Source: Dissophora ornata | Taxonomy: Eukaryota; Mortierellomycota; Mortierellomycetes; Mortierellales; Mortierellaceae | DNA length: 64,000 nucleotides | NCBI GenBank assembly: GCA_025201705.1 | Contig: MU616594.1 | Coordinates: 1 to 64,000, forward strand | Reading direction: 5' to 3' | Shown: in pieces, positions 1 to 9,826 of the stretch | Position numbering within the stretch: the first letter of the stretch is position 1 | How the letters are laid out: the number at the start of each line of letters is the position of its first letter | Program-made: the position numbers and the translations under genes | The notes under the pieces: generated by a model | Databases searched by the model: none | What the model was told of the DNA's origin: nothing | Seen by the model: only the letters and a program-made list of their open reading frames with translations

Positions 1-2142
1 TTTTCCTCAGCTTCCTTTTCCCTCCAAAAACCGTGATCAATCACCATTCGCTCATATGAACATCCTCTTTTTTTTTTCCTTTTTGGCTTCCCGCCAAATG
101 ACAAATAACACTTTTTTCATGCTCCTCGAGTGGTGGAGGGAGGCAAGGATTTTTGCATGAATGAAAGAAATGCTGCCGGGGGAAACATTTCTCATAAAGC
201 AGCCTAGTCCCAAACTCCCCATTGTTTGCTGCATGCCAATTGTATCAAAGGCAAAATGCCTGAACAGAACAAGGAGCCATTGAAGAGCTGCCGCAAGGCA
301 AGACTCGACTATGAGTTGCATGAAGGAAACAAGGTTGTGCCCCGTATGGGCAAGACCTATTAATGATCATCCCTCACAAAAGGAAAACAAAAAACCTGAG
401 AGCAGAAGACTGCATCCTAGATTTAATGTCGACATTGCTATTGCTGCTGCTCAACGAGCATTGCGCAAAAGAATGGACAGGGACCGTGACAAAACGATGC
501 GCTGGACTAGGAAGGATTAGATGGGTCCCAACACTGACCACGAGTTGATGGCTCATCATAGTCTTGTGCATATCTCTCCCATCTCTGCGGCGTACATGTG
601 TAGCTCAACCCCAATGCACCGACCCTTTGTTTTTCGTCTCTCACGGTAATCAAATTTCTCAGTAATACAAAACACGACATGAGTCGTGCTGGCTTACTCG
701 TATCGACGTGCATCACTGCTCTCGTCCAAAAGATGCACTCGTTCATCCTAAGGAAAAGAGGGAGAAGGAGGTTGCAAGATGTAATTAGCATGATGGGTCT
801 CCTGCAAAAGATGAGAGTTGCAAGGGTATGCAAAACACCTCAATGGGCCAGACAATCTGTTGATCCCCTCTTTGCTTGCCGTTTTCGAGGGGAGGGTTGA
901 GCACGTAGTATTAATTAACAGTGCTGGTGTTGGTAGTTGACGTTTCAGGGCAACAGAGACTCCAACAGAGTGATTATTGCTGACATGATTATCCAAAAAC
1001 TCGGAGGTGTTCATTGTTTTTGGTACTTTTGCTGCACGCTTCCAGCGTAAGCAGCAGGCGCAGTTGGTGTGTGCGCAAAAAATGAAAGGTCCAACTGAAT
1101 GATCCGAATCGTTGGGGAACTGCCTGTGCGAGTTGTTCCTGAGTAGTTGCGCTCTGAGGCTGCAGTGGCTGTTTTGGATAGAGCGGGAGCGGAATGGCTG
1201 TCGAGGAACTGGGGGTACGTGAAAGGACACAGAGCGATGTGTGTGCGAAAAAAGGATGGTGTGTGATGCGCATCATGCGGCAAGCGTGGGGATAAATCGG
1301 AGGTGAGAGAATGAGGGATGGTATACCTTCTGGTCCTCAACCTGCTTGCTTCCGCAGCAACCCATTTGCAAATGTTACTTGTAGTGAATAGAAAGACAGA
1401 AGGGGGTGGGATGGATGGTGGAGTAACGAAACGGAAGAGAGGTGAAGAAGCGAATGAATGCACTGATGGAGGCTCATGTAATCCAGACTACAGTCGCCCA
1501 TTCCCCAAAAGGAAGGCTCACCCGCACGAGTAGCTGGGCTTGAAGATCCATCTCTTTCCCGCCGTTCTCAACCTCGCTCACTCAATTGACTCTACCGTAT
1601 ATCCTCCTTTTCACCTCGCAAAGGTTGCCCAGTGCTCACGAAGGCCAACAATGGGACCATGCTATTGCCATTGTCTATGCCCTGCTCTGCCTTGTACAAA
1701 GATTGGGCCACAAACCTGCTACTTTTGAGATCTAACCTCTTCATAATTGCTCTATCTTCTATGCACCTCAGTGATGCAATATACTCATATCGCGTTTCAT
1801 GCAGACCGCTCATGTCCGCAGAGGAGTCGAGAATGCTCGACTTCGCTCACATCTTTCCTCCCATATTTGCATCCCACTTTCGTGTCCAGAACGCTTCGTT
1901 ATAGTTGTACCCTGACTGCACAAACGAAGCCCCAAGCGGCACAACAGAGGGTCGCTCCAGCTGTCGTTTGGCTATGTTAGTGCTAAACAACATAGTACAA
2001 GCTATATTTTCTTCGTTCCCCTTCCCTCCTAGGAAGTTTCCAGGTTAGTGGCGACCAGATGCTACACGCTCTGACCATTCCCACAAACCCGAGTCAGTCG
2101 CGTTCGCCGTTTGCCGCTCGCAGAAGTGCGACAGTTTTCATC
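1..2142. other. No gene recognised (left flank)
   Basis: I see no convincing coding region here. Several open frames of 60-160 codons exist on both strands, but they overlap each other and show no recognisable domain. Genes upstream of the window could reach in, but no exon of one is visible. Confidence 0.4.
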
Positions 2143-2150
2143 TCACGTGA
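2143..2150. promoter_or_regulatory. TCACGTGA palindrome upstream of pseudouridine synthase
   Basis: A perfect 8-bp palindrome with a CACGTG E-box core lies about 60 bp before the start codon at 2211. bHLH factors of the Cbf1/USF type bind this core in fungi and animals. The same 8-mer occurs at 5941-5948. A role in promoter activity is an inference from position only. Confidence 0.35.
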
Positions 2151-2210
2151 CACTATATCACTCTCTTTAATTCGCTCTGCAGAAAACTTCGACACTCAAA
2201 ATCGCACAAC

Positions 2211-4100
2211 ATGGAACAGATTCAGACAGGGACAACCGACATTTCCGATCACTCCTCAGACATGACGGTTCCTGAAGAATCGACTACGGGCCATGAGGGC
2301 CAAGCTGCGACTATAGCTCAAGACACTTCAACCTCCAGTTCTTCAGCTGTGGCCTCAGGAGAAGCAGAGACGTCTGCAGAAGCAGATCAGACAGCGGCAG
2401 TCGTTCACCTGGGCTCCAAGAGACACAAGGAGTCGAAGCACGGTCATTATGGAGGCGAACAGCAAGCCAAGAAGCAAAAGAAGCGTCTGGATCTTGTCGA
2501 TATGGGCGAAGACCTGAAGAATGCACAGTATTATTTTGAAAATGGCAAGTCAATCTTGGGTTTTGTGCGATATTCACGAATACACATCCCTTTCTGTTGT
2601 CCGGAGCTGCTTAGAATCTGAAGTCAAGATTGCCGTGCTAACGATGACCGAAATGTTTTTTCCTTTCAACTGCAGAACTTCGCAAAATCAAGCCATACTT
2701 TTTCAAGTACCAGACATTTGCCAAGGGAAGATGGCTAGGTCGAAAGGTCATTGATGTTTTCAACACTGAGTTTCGGGATAGAGACAACACTTTCTATGTA
2801 ATTGTCGCAATACATGATGTAGTTTTTGGTCCGCAATTGCACCTTGTCTAGATGAACTAGATTCTGACGAGTATGCATTTCTCTTCAGGAACGAGCTATT
2901 AGAGATGGGCGTGTCAAGATTAATGGGGAAACTGTTTCTAAGGACTACATTATCAAAAATAGCGATATTGTTGCTCACGATATTCATCGCCACGAACCCC
3001 CAGTTGCCAATCTACCCGTCAAAGTAGTGCGACAGGACGATGGTGTTATCATTGTGGACAAGCCCAGTAGTATACCCGTTCACCCAAGTGGGCGATTCCG
3101 ACACAATACTGTACTGCATATCTTAATGAAAGAGCAAGGCTACAAGGATCTTTATCGTAAGTCTAGGATCAAGTAATAGCGGCCGATGGACATATTTGTA
3201 ATACACGAGAACTCATTCTTTTGCATTGCATTGGTTTAGCTGTCAATCGCTTGGATCGTCTCACTTCAGGACTGATGATTATTGCCCTCACCGTGAAGAA
3301 GGCCCGCGAGTTTGAGCTACTGATGCAACGATGCGAGATCAAGAAAGAATACATTTGCAAGGTCACCGGGAAATTTCCAAGGTAAGCACATCATCTCTGG
3401 AGCAGCAACGGATCGAACAAAACAACGCCTCCTGTAAGCGTTGATGACTCATGCATCACCCTTACACCGAAACGTCTTCGATCCTAGTGGAATAACGGAG
3501 TGTCACGAACCGATCCATGTCGCATCGTTCAAATTGACCTTGAACACAGTCCATCCCGACGGCAAGGCTTGCTCGACCATCTTTGAGCTCCTGCGATATG
3601 ATCCTGAGTCCGACACATCTATTGTACTTGCCCGACCCATTACTGGCAGAACTCATCAGATCCGTGTTCACCTCCAATGGCTTGGCTATCCAATCACCAA
3701 TGATCCTTTATACCACGATAGAAACATCTGGGGACAACTCAACGGTCGTGGAGGTATTACAGAGGAAGCGGAAAAGGATCTGGTAAAGAAATTACTAGAG
3801 CGAGGAGAAATGGAAGACGAGTTTGATTACGCGTTAGCGGCCTCGAATGTTGATCTAGTTCAGATTGAGAGCACTCCCAGTCACCCACAGCCAGAGTTCT
3901 GTAAGATATGCGAACTGCCCTCAAGAGCGGACCCGGAGCCGGAAAAGAGGGTCATGTATTTGCATGCATGGAAGTATCAGGCGAATGACTGGTCATTTGA
4001 GACAGAGCTACCAGACTGGGCTAAAGAGGGTCTTCCAGCCGGTGCTGAATCAATGACAGAGCTGACAGTGTCAGAGCCAGCAACTGTTGATAGAGCATAA
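2211..4100 (+). CDS. RluA-family tRNA pseudouridine synthase (Rib2/Pus8/Pus9-like), five exons
   Basis: This gene should convert uridine to pseudouridine in tRNA. Proposed exons are 2211-2544, 2676-2797, 2889-3156, 3240-3381 and 3488-4100, giving 492 aa in one frame. The N-terminus (about 100 aa) is Ser/Thr/Gln/Glu-rich and ends in a basic patch. Exon 2 carries the Rib2/Pus9-type block ([21 protein letters not shown]). Exon 3 encodes a small S4-like RNA-binding part (GRVKINGE) and the VDKPSS strand. Exon 4 has the catalytic motif RLDRLTSG, where the Asp is the nucleophile in this superfamily. Exon 5 has the conserved [11 protein letters not shown] block. The C-terminus has a Cys pair (CKIC) and a late HAWKY motif typical of eukaryotic members. 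The first intron appears to use a GC donor (G|GCAAGT at 2544). No deaminase domain is seen, so it is not a full Rib2 fusion; the cytosolic or mitochondrial target cannot be assigned. Confidence 0.9.
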
Positions 4101-4659
4101 TATCCTAGTGCCGACTCTCATCAATGAATATGTACAGTACAGTTTGCTCCGCTTATCACTATTTGTCCTTCTATACACCATATCAAACATCAAGAAAACA
4201 GTTTTGTTTTGGGAAGGCATTTTTATTCGTATTGCTGTCTACACGATACTATAGACTATACTTTCGCACTTACCTTGTGAGGGTCTACCGTGAGCTTCAA
4301 CTTGGCGCACGCAGTGCTTTTCATTTGTGTGTAGTTTTCTTTTGATCAACAGTTAAAACTGAGCAAGGTAACGATTTGGTTGTAGACAGAACTCGCACAA
4401 ATGGCATGATTTCTCGTTGTTGCAAAACAAATACAGAGATTACAGGGGCAAGACGCGAACCTTTTTACGGGAGATCGGCTAACTCTGCCTTTTTCTGTAC
4501 ACTCGTAAATGAAATGCGAACAATAAAAAACGAGAAAACATTACTACTAATGCTGTTTTTACATGCGAGAGGACTCCTTTTTCAGGAGTCTTCCCAGCAT
4601 GATGGGGTTCGTCTACATCGTTGGTTGGGTAAGAACCGAATTGAGCCGATGAAGAGTTT
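4101..4659. other. Intergenic, convergent 3' flanks
   Basis: This separates the 3' ends of the pseudouridine synthase and eL31 genes. It is AT-rich. No domain or RNA gene is visible; open frames here are short and unsupported. Confidence 0.5.
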
Positions 4660-4733
4660 ATTATAAAAATAAAACGTTCACTCTTTTTGTGGTGATTTTT
4701 CCCAAGCGTCTGAGATCAGAGGCTGGAGCGAAT

Positions 4734-5474
4734 TTACTCGTCGCAGACCTGGGTCTCGAGACCCTTGAAGGAGGTGACGGGAACGTACGAGACGTAGGTG
4801 TACAACTTCTCCTTGGCCTCCTCATCGTCGTTACGCTTGCGGGACAAGCGGACGCGGATGCGGTGCTGGACGGTCTTGACACCCTTGGACCAGATCTGCT
4901 TGTTCAAGCTGGGGTCGACACGGACATCAGAGGTACCCATGGTCTTCTGGGCGAAAGCCTTGATGGCCTTGATGGCGTGAGGAGCACGCTTCTTGAAGGA
5001 CCTGTTAAGCACAAAGAGAAAATACGCAAGGAGACATGGTGAATACGTATTGGTCAGGACGTAATCTTTGATATCAAATCCTGGGATAAGACGCCACGCT
5101 AACTGTCGTTGACACTGTGCTGGGCCATTCACCAGTATTTGCCGCATTCCGATGACCTCTCTGTTTCCTGTCCCGCAACTGAATAAGTGCCGCTGCTCCT
5201 TTAGGCCGTATTGTTTTGAATGTCGGTCCATCATTCCACATAGGAATATCCACTGCATTCGAGGGCCTCCTCCTCTTCCTTCAATTAATACTGCGGAGGC
5301 TTTATTAACGGCTCCTGTTCCTGTATCCTTTTACAGCTAATCCTGAGGGTCAGTTTTACAGGTAGATGAGATTATTTACCTGCCGTGGACGTGCTTGTGC
5401 AAGTGAATGGTGTACTCACGAGCGACAACGTCGTGGATGGTAGAACGCTTGGTACCCTTGGATTCCTTGGCCAT
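4734..5474 (-). CDS. RPL31: 60S ribosomal protein eL31
   Basis: Structural protein of the large cytosolic ribosomal subunit, near the peptide exit tunnel. Exons are 5380-5474 (start [10 protein letters not shown]) and 4734-5001, giving 120 aa, the normal length for eL31. The second exon carries family blocks such as [14 protein letters not shown] and [12 protein letters not shown]. The single 378-bp intron follows codon 32 and has donor GTAAAT and acceptor AACAG. I looked in it for box C/D or H/ACA snoRNA signals and found none that are convincing. An AATAAA-type signal lies downstream on the minus strand near 4660. The gene is highly basic, as expected. Confidence 0.97.
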
Positions 5475-5961
5475 TTCTATAGTTTAAATCAATCAGATGA
5501 AACATTGTTGATGAGTATTTGTTGATCAAGACGCGCTCTTGTATCCTGGTGTCCAATCGACTATCCGATATTTTTTTTTTGCTGTTGTTGGCGCTGTCAA
5601 GCTGCCTCCGAGTTTGAACTGCAACGAGCAATAGAATCACAACTCCATTAGGCTGATTTCGATGACAATTTGTTGAGCTGGGACCAAGCGCCAGTTAAAG
5701 AGAGGATCCAGTATCGCCTTGTCCACATCGTTTGTTACATAAATGGATGGATGGATGAATAGTTCTCTATCTCCAGAATCATGCCGATGGATGACGGTCA
5801 ATTAATTCATACTTGTAGAAAATGCTTTGCGATAGAGAAGGAACCCACCCATTGACCCGCTCCCTGTGTGCTCAAATACCGACATCACAAATCCGTGCTT
5901 AATTCAATTAAGGGGTCGGCCGAGATCAGAGCATTATGACTCACGTGATTACACTCAACAA
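5475..5961. other. eL31 promoter region and spacer
   Basis: Upstream flank of eL31. It contains a poly-T run near 5571-5580, a short GGAT/GGATG repeat near 5741-5757 and a TCACGTGA palindrome at 5941-5948. No coding sequence is supported. Confidence 0.4.
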
Positions 5962-6159
5962 TTAGAAGGGTGTCCGGTTCACGTCCATAATTTCCCCGCT
6001 GTGCCAGAACAAAAACATGCTCCGAGGAAGGTTCACCTGCGACATCATATACTTAATCTCCTCCAACGTCGTCGTCGGCTCCACTTCAAATTCGCAGAGA
6101 AAAGAGCTGTCGTCGTCCTTGCCGTAGAGGGCCTTGAGTTTAATCTTCGTTGTTTTCAA
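5962..6159 (-). pseudogene. Ubiquitin-like fold reading frame without ATG, truncated
   Basis: A 65-codon open frame reads as the first two thirds of a ubiquitin-like beta-grasp domain. It has a first strand (TKIKLKALYG), a second strand and turn (CEFEVEPTTTLEEIKYMM, compare the ITLEVEPSDTIENVK region of ubiquitin), then the P-R...LFW...GE strand that matches the loop before ubiquitin's strand 3. It stops at TAA after DVNRTPF, before the last strand. The frame starts at TTG; no in-frame ATG precedes the domain and the next ATG lies inside the helix. A TATA-like AAATAAAAGG lies upstream on the minus strand near 6280. Either an upstream exon is missing from my reading or the gene has lost its start and end. 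It lies tail-first toward eL31 and is divergent from another ubiquitin-like frame at 6474. Confidence 0.5.
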
Positions 6160-6473
6160 AGAAAGCGAGATAGAAGATGTAAGGAATGAGGATGCTGTGG
6201 AGCAACGCAGGGTAAAGCGCGATGTATCAAGGCAGTGATGCTAGACTTTTGATGTGGAGGGAGTGCAGCAAGTAATACCCTTTTATTTGAGGCTTCTCAC
6301 TCGTAAACCACACTGAGAGGAGGGTGGTTTCCACATTCCCACGGGCCAAAGCGCATCATCTCCTCAGTTGACTCCGTCAACCTTCAGCGCCATGCGCTTC
6401 GGACGTAAAAAAAAATACGAAGCAAGATCGTGGTGTATTACACGGCACGCGGCAGTGCTAGCCTTTTCACAAC
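6160..6473. other. Spacer between divergent ubiquitin-like frames
   Basis: A 314-bp spacer that would hold both promoters. A TATA-like element for the minus-strand frame is visible near 6280. A short frame opens at ATG 6391 on the plus strand but shows no domain. Confidence 0.35.
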
Positions 6474-6797
6474 ATGCAACAAACAAGATTCGATGCAATG
6501 CTAATCCATATCAAGACAAATTCAGACGACTCCGTGTCACCAGCTCTGGTGGTTCTCCCTTCGGCCATGATCTACGAGGTCCTGGAGGTGGTCGGGCAGG
6601 TTTGGAGCGTTCACCCTTCCGAGCGCAGCTTGAGCTACTGGGGCGGAAAACTTAGCAGCCGTGACACACTGGATAGACTTGGAATTGGGGGTGGGTCCGC
6701 TCTCTTCCTGAACCACGTTGGCGATGACAGCTTCAGTGGTGGGTTTTATGCTTTTTGTGTTATGCGAACAAGGAAAAAAAACGGTTACATCAAGTAG
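6474..6797 (+). CDS. Small ubiquitin-like domain protein
   Basis: A 107-codon intronless frame. Residues about 7-80 match a ubiquitin beta-grasp layout: strand 1 (DAMLIHIKT), strand 2 (SPALVVLPS), helix (AMIYEVLEVVGQVWSV), then RSLSYWGGKL and RDTLDRLGIGGGSALFLNHV. The last two parallel ubiquitin's LIFAGKQL and RTLSDYNIQKESTLHLV regions. Residues after the fold are basic (RTRKKN) and lack the C-terminal Gly-Gly used for conjugation, so it would act as a ubiquitin-like adaptor and not as a modifier. No partner domain is fused. The assignment is by strand pattern only; sequence identity to ubiquitin is low. The left edge of the transposon lies just downstream. Confidence 0.5.
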   Translation: MQQTRFDAMLIHIKTNSDDSVSPALVVLPSAMIYEVLEVVGQVWSVHPSERSLSYWGGKLSSRDTLDRLGIGGGSALFLNHVGDDSFSGGFYAFCVMRTRKKNGYIK

Positions 6798-6959
6798 ACG
6801 CTCCTTCGTGTTGTGTAACACGATATTCAAGAATTAGCCTCCGTCCTTTCTAAGAATCAGTTTTGCAATTTTTTTTTTTTTTTTTTTGTTTAGAGGCCAG
6901 TTTGGACGCAACTGACAGCCAAAACAACGAGGAGCAATCCACTTTCATTCATGAACTAC

Positions 6960-7300
6960 CTCGAGGCACTCAGCAGAACTTCTTGTAGAGGGCTACTCGA
7001 AGATAAGTCCCGAATATGGGGATTCTAGCGCATCAGTAAAAAGCGCAATCTCCGGTCGAAAGGACACGGCTCCTCAGCAACAGATGCAACAATGGCAGAC
7101 ACAGTTCCTTCTGCTACAGTCACAGCGACCCCAACAACGGCCAATGATGCAACAGCAGCAACAAAAGCAGCAACACGAGTAGTACGTTCAGTATCTGCAA
7201 TGTCAAAAACAGCTCCAGCAACATCCTCACCAACAGTATCAGCGCCAGCACCAGCCTCAGTACCAGTAGCAATGTCAGCAGCAGCAGCAGCATCCATCAC
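6960..7300 (+). pseudogene. Gln-rich 5' exon of the transposon's second gene, with TAG stops
   Basis: One frame reads about 115 codons of Gln-rich protein. An ordinary lead-in (LLVEGYSKISPEYGDSS) is followed by dense CAG/CAA codons. It is interrupted by two in-frame TAG codons, at 7180-7182 and 7267-7269. Both sit where a CAG would fit the run. The frame ends at an apparent donor site, CAA|GTAAGC at 7301. No ATG is seen at the start. Assignment to the transposon's accessory gene rests on position and strand; it could instead be an unrelated Gln-rich gene into which the element jumped. Confidence 0.4.
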
Positions 7301-7552
7301 AAGTAAGCACGAACCACATAAAATCACATGGAATGCAATCAGTTTAAACTACATTTCTTATTTGACCATATTACTTTCCGCCAATAGCACAATCATACGC
7401 TCCCCTTGGTATCTGCTGTCCCTCTCCACTATGAGCATTACACCCCAAAGCATGCCTGTCCTTAGCTCGTCGTCTTTGATGGAACTCGTATCCATGCCCC
7501 GAGAGGTTGCCACCTCGCCCTCGCCTGAGTCTGCAATTGACTTTTCGTCATG

Positions 7553-8287
7553 ACGCTCGACCACTCGAAGAACCATGACTGGAGGACGCAGTTCATTCGC
7601 CAATGCCCGTATTACTTTGACTTGGGGCCCACATAGGGAAGGTCCTGGGGCTAGCTTAGCAACTTGGACGATCCGTGTATCATCGATGAACGTGACAACA
7701 ATTGCTAGCGAGGCGAGGATGGAGATGGAGATGAGGAAGGCGAAGAGGCGGAGGCTGAGGATGACTTTGAGGAGGAATTTTTGGGTGCGGAAGAAAAGGA
7801 AGAGGAAGAAGAGAAGGCAGCGCAAGAAGACATTAAGACAACAAGCTCACGGCCAAAACGAGCTGCAACCACGAATAAAACGAGATCTGAAACTATGGGG
7901 AAACAGGAGGAGACTAAACGGATACTTGCTAATCAAGAGAGCAAAGATGCCAGACTGGCTGGTGGACGCAGGTATACATTGAAAATCGCTGAAATAGAGG
8001 CAGACAAGGAACTAGCAATCCGGAAAGAGGAACTGAAGGTTGAAGCGGAGAGATATTTGCGTGATTTGGTGATGAGGCGCTTCGAGCTGGAAGCGCAATT
8101 AAAACTTGGAGAGGTTCAGAGCGAGAGACTCAGAATCCAAATGGTCCCAGAAATAACAGAATTGCCTGACTGTGATGTGATGTTCTCTTTAATGAAGATT
8201 CAATGTTGCCCTAATTGTTTCCCGCCTCTCATCACCGAGCTGCCACTGTACTCTTTCATATCGCGCCTGCTCAAGAGAAGACAGTAA
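7553..8287 (+). pseudogene. Harbinger accessory protein (ORF1-like) remnant, acidic and coiled-coil
   Basis: One frame runs about 240 codons and contains three in-frame TAG stops (7634-7636, 7652-7654, 7706-7708). The part before them includes FIRQCPYYFDLGP. This resembles the block that follows a Myb/SANT-like domain in proteins encoded beside PIF/Harbinger transposases. After the stops comes a Glu/Asp-rich stretch, a basic patch (SSRPKRAA) and a Glu/Lys/Arg coiled coil (LAIRKEELKVEAERYL). In related elements this protein helps the transposase enter the nucleus and bind DNA. The last codons overlap the 3' end of the opposite-strand transposase. The 5' part, including any SANT domain, is not clear between 7301 and 7552. 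Confidence 0.45.
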
Positions 8288-9262
8288 TGCAGGATCGATA
8301 GGGTCCGCACAATCCTCAACACCATCCCTGTCATGGTCGTCTCCGTTCTCATCGTCTTCATCGCCCCTGTCTCGCCGCGTCTGGAGTTGAAGAATATTAT
8401 GTAGCACAACACAAGCTATTATCATTTGGTTTACCCGTCGCATTGCACAGTGCACTATTAATATCGACTCGCAAGATTTCGAGGCATTTGAAGCGCCCCT
8501 TTTGAAGACCAAATACATGCTCAATCTTGACCCGAGATGAGGATAGGCGTACGTTAAATTGCTTCTGGTTCTGCGATAGATCCTTTCTCTCGTATGGTGT
8601 GATGATAGTAGGTGTTAATGTATATGTTGGATCTCCAAGGATGTACTCCTGACCCGAAAAAAACGCTCCTTTTGCCAATACAACGGAGTGTCCTTGTAGG
8701 CGACCGAATCGTGACTGATACCAACATAGCCCGTGTAGAAGAGAGTGAAAGCAACTCGATGATCGCAGACCCTAGTAGCTCCAATAGCGAAGTTATGCTT
8801 TCTTTTAGCGCAAGAGTCTCTCTCAAAGGATGGCCCACGGAAGATAAGGATCATGGATCCATCGAAGGCTCCAATGACACCAGGAAAGTTGCCCTTACCT
8901 AACCGTTGCTTGATTACATATTCCTCATGAGGACCAAGCCGTTTGATATAGGTAGTAATGTGGGCACACAAGGCGTTTGCACATCGCTTAGTAAACCGCA
9001 CAACTAAGCCAATGAAAACACCAAGAGACTGAAATAAAGTATACGAAGATAGGGACCCATTATGCGGCAGTCGATGAGAGCAACCTTGAGCTGGATAGTA
9101 ACGGGAGTCTGTGGCCGTCTACCGCATCTGTGAAATACAAGATGGTCTTACATAATGTTGATGATAAAGTTGAATTGCTCAACAGCTGCGCGAAATGCAT
9201 CGTAGAAAAACTCCACGTTCTCACCTGAGAGTATATGATCCCGATAGACTGTAGAGACCCCT
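8189..9262 (-). pseudogene. PIF/Harbinger transposase (DDE_Tnp_4) pseudogene
   Basis: Read on the minus strand, the pieces line up end to end with a DDE_Tnp_4 transposase. The N-terminal helix block (GENVEFFYDAFRAAVEQF) is followed by a TAA stop near 9150, then RRPQTPVTIQLKVAL. A short intron near 9020-9055 joins to SLGVFIGLVVRFTKRC. The catalytic part has GAFDGS (first Asp), HDSVAYKDTPLY (second Asp), a frameshift near 8680, then GDPTYTLTPTIITPY and SSRVKIEHVFG with the final Glu. A second frameshift near 8450-8460 leads to IIACVVLHNIL, the conserved C-terminal helix. An acidic tail follows (about 8200-8390). One stop and two frameshifts make it inactive. Family assignment is firm because each conserved block is present in order. 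Confidence 0.85.
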
Positions 9263-9826
9263 GGGTTACGTCAGAATGGAATAATGTATCGTTTTGTAGC
9301 GAGAAGACGATGGGTTTTGATAGTGTTTACAAGGGCGGTGAGAACAGGAGGAGAGAGTAGAATGCCACTGCAGTAAAGGAAAAGCTGCTGAAAGATCATT
9401 GCGTGAATGATGTGCAAAGATACAAAGCTTTTTGGCGTAGGGATTTTTTTGGATCAAAATTCATGGTGATGTTTCTTTGTCCTCACCATGGCACCCCTAT
9501 TCTATGGCCTGAAGAATGGGGAGGGGGGCAAAAGATAACGAGCGAAGCAAAGAGAACAACACATCAGGAACAGAAGGTGCACTGCCCACAACAATCTGAT
9601 TCCCAAAGATCAGACGAGTGATGATTTTTTTTGCTTGAACAATCAAAGCTGATTCTGTCAAAATTTCTAGCAATTAATGATGCATTTAATGGCAAGCTAC
9701 TTCGTTTTAAATGGTATTAAGGATATAATAGAGTTCACTATGGGCTGCAAGGCATTTGTGGGATCAAACTCGACAACACCGCCCTACATTCCATGGTCAA
9801 CGTAAAAGGTGATAATGCTGAATGAT

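Larger units (their letters stand above)
6853..9656. mobile_element. Decayed PIF/Harbinger-type DNA transposon
   Basis: The segment holds a DDE_Tnp_4 (PIF/Harbinger) transposase remnant on the minus strand and a convergent second gene on the plus strand with an acidic, coiled-coil C-terminus. Two-gene organisation is typical of PIF/Harbinger elements. The ends given are tentative. They follow a 13-bp inverted match with one mismatch (AGAATCAGTTTTG at 6853-6865; CAAAGCTGATTCT at 9644-9656). I see no clear 3-bp target duplication, so the true ends may differ. Both genes carry stops or frameshifts, so the copy cannot be autonomous. Confidence 0.6.

Noticed and set aside
748..1463. Overlapping minus-strand frames of 95-160 codons
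   Set aside because: Three frames overlap without domains or splice context.
5003..5379. Possible snoRNA inside the eL31 intron
   Set aside because: A C-like box and a CTGA exist on the minus strand but are about 175 nt apart, too far for a box C/D RNA.
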